This document shows, piece by piece, positions 63,865-64,000 of a DNA stretch of 64,000 nt. The DNA is from Faecalicatena contorta (GTDB taxonomy: Bacteria; Bacillota; Clostridia; Lachnospirales; Lachnospiraceae), in contig NZ_QGDS01000004.1 of NCBI RefSeq assembly GCF_003149105.1, forward strand, positions 308,707-372,706, given 5' to 3'. Numbering within the stretch: position 1 is the first letter of the stretch; each line of letters starts with the position of its first letter. Both the position numbers and the translations under genes were made by a program. The notes under the pieces were generated by a model, which worked only from the letters and a program-made list of their open reading frames with translations, was not told the origin of the DNA and did no database searches.

Positions 63865-64000
63865 TTACTCTGTATAAATATAGCCTTTCTTTTTCAGTTC
63901 AGCTTCTGCCTTTTCACAGTTTGCCTCAGACACAAGAATAATCGGTCCGGTACACCCCATCCCGCTCTCTGCGTAAATTCCAGTCTTCCAGAGCGCCTTC
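63865..64000 (-). CDS. Unidentified protein, C-terminal fragment (start beyond window)
   Basis: Only the last 44 codons are inside the window. They read KALWKTGIYAESGMGCTG, PIILVSEANCEKAEAEL, then KKKGYIYTE and a TAA at 63865. The GMGCTGP motif with a Cys, followed by a beta strand and a helix, looks like a small-molecule-binding domain, but I do not recognise the family. A stem AAGTACGC/GCGTACTT (63847-63854, 63859-63866) overlaps the stop codon and may end the transcript. Confidence 0.65.
   Translation of the reverse strand, partial: KALWKTGIYAESGMGCTGPIILVSEANCEKAEAELKKKGYIYTE

Noticed and set aside
1..64000. CRISPR arrays
   Set aside because: No regularly spaced direct repeats with unique spacers were noticed; the repeats found are single hairpins or IS-related.

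Overview
The window looks like a chromosomal segment of a low-GC, anaerobic Firmicute, most likely a Lachnospiraceae member (Blautia-like). This rests on protein flavour, strong AGGAGG-type ribosome sites, the dnaX-ybaB-recR block, split transketolase subunits next to a short transaldolase, and dispersed hairpin repeats. The genus is a guess from memory; no rRNA gene is present.

Layout. 1-2190: end of a zinc uptake locus, a small Cys-motif membrane protein and an auxin-efflux-type carrier. 2478-7133: pentose/deoxyhexose block (AraC regulator, DUF4867 protein, fucose/arabinose-isomerase-like enzyme, xylulokinase). 7167-11102: MacB/LolD-type ABC exporter preceded by a decayed PadR regulator, then a dispersed repeat and a 5'-truncated TetR gene. 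11287-11566: tRNA-Ala and tRNA-Asn with promoter and terminator. 11734-18517: PilZ protein, XdhC-type maturation factor, CvpA, DUF5711, a degenerate-MPN/LysM membrane protein, a REP-associated transposase (RAYT) and an HD-domain protein. 18577-22558: transketolase halves, transaldolase and a LacI regulator. 22592-27472: recR, ybaB, dnaX, phosphofructokinase, a ThiF/TcdA-type E1-like enzyme and, just upstream of it, a 72-codon frame interrupted by one in-frame TGA that has the hallmarks of a selenocysteine codon. 27660-31097: C39-like peptidase and two nested insertion sequences with long target duplications. 31107-48279: a large sugar or sugar-derivative catabolic island on both sides of a LacI regulator fused to a solute-binding-protein domain. 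48392-58300: sulfate assimilation (CysND, AprBA, CysAWT, sulfate-binding protein) with its own LacI-family regulator and a short leader ORF with tandem Cys codons. 58524-64000: DUF1015, methionine aminopeptidase with a SEC-C tag, EamA transporter, radical SAM protein, ECF S component, pyridoxal-type kinase and one gene running off the end.

How the parts work together. In the catabolic island an Rbs-type ABC importer, an old-yellow-enzyme reductase, a TIM-barrel isomerase, a zinc dehydrogenase and a VOC protein form the right arm. An FGGY kinase, DeoC-like aldolase, shikimate-dehydrogenase-like enzyme, cupin phosphoglucose isomerase, KDPG-type aldolase and 2-hydroxyacid dehydrogenase form the left arm. 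Both arms carry copies of the same 16-bp operator (ATTGGAACGTTCCAAT and relatives), so they are probably one regulon. In the sulfur region the transport and reduction operons share a CGCAATCGTT site placed exactly 40 bp upstream of each predicted -10 box.

Strongest leads: the candidate selenoprotein with a bSECIS-like hairpin; the Cys-codon leader peptide upstream of sulfate uptake; the LacI-SBP fusion and its regulon; the RAYT whose C-terminus is encoded by its own REP repeat; and the reconstructable nested IS insertion. All functions are inferred from sequence reading alone; no database search was run.
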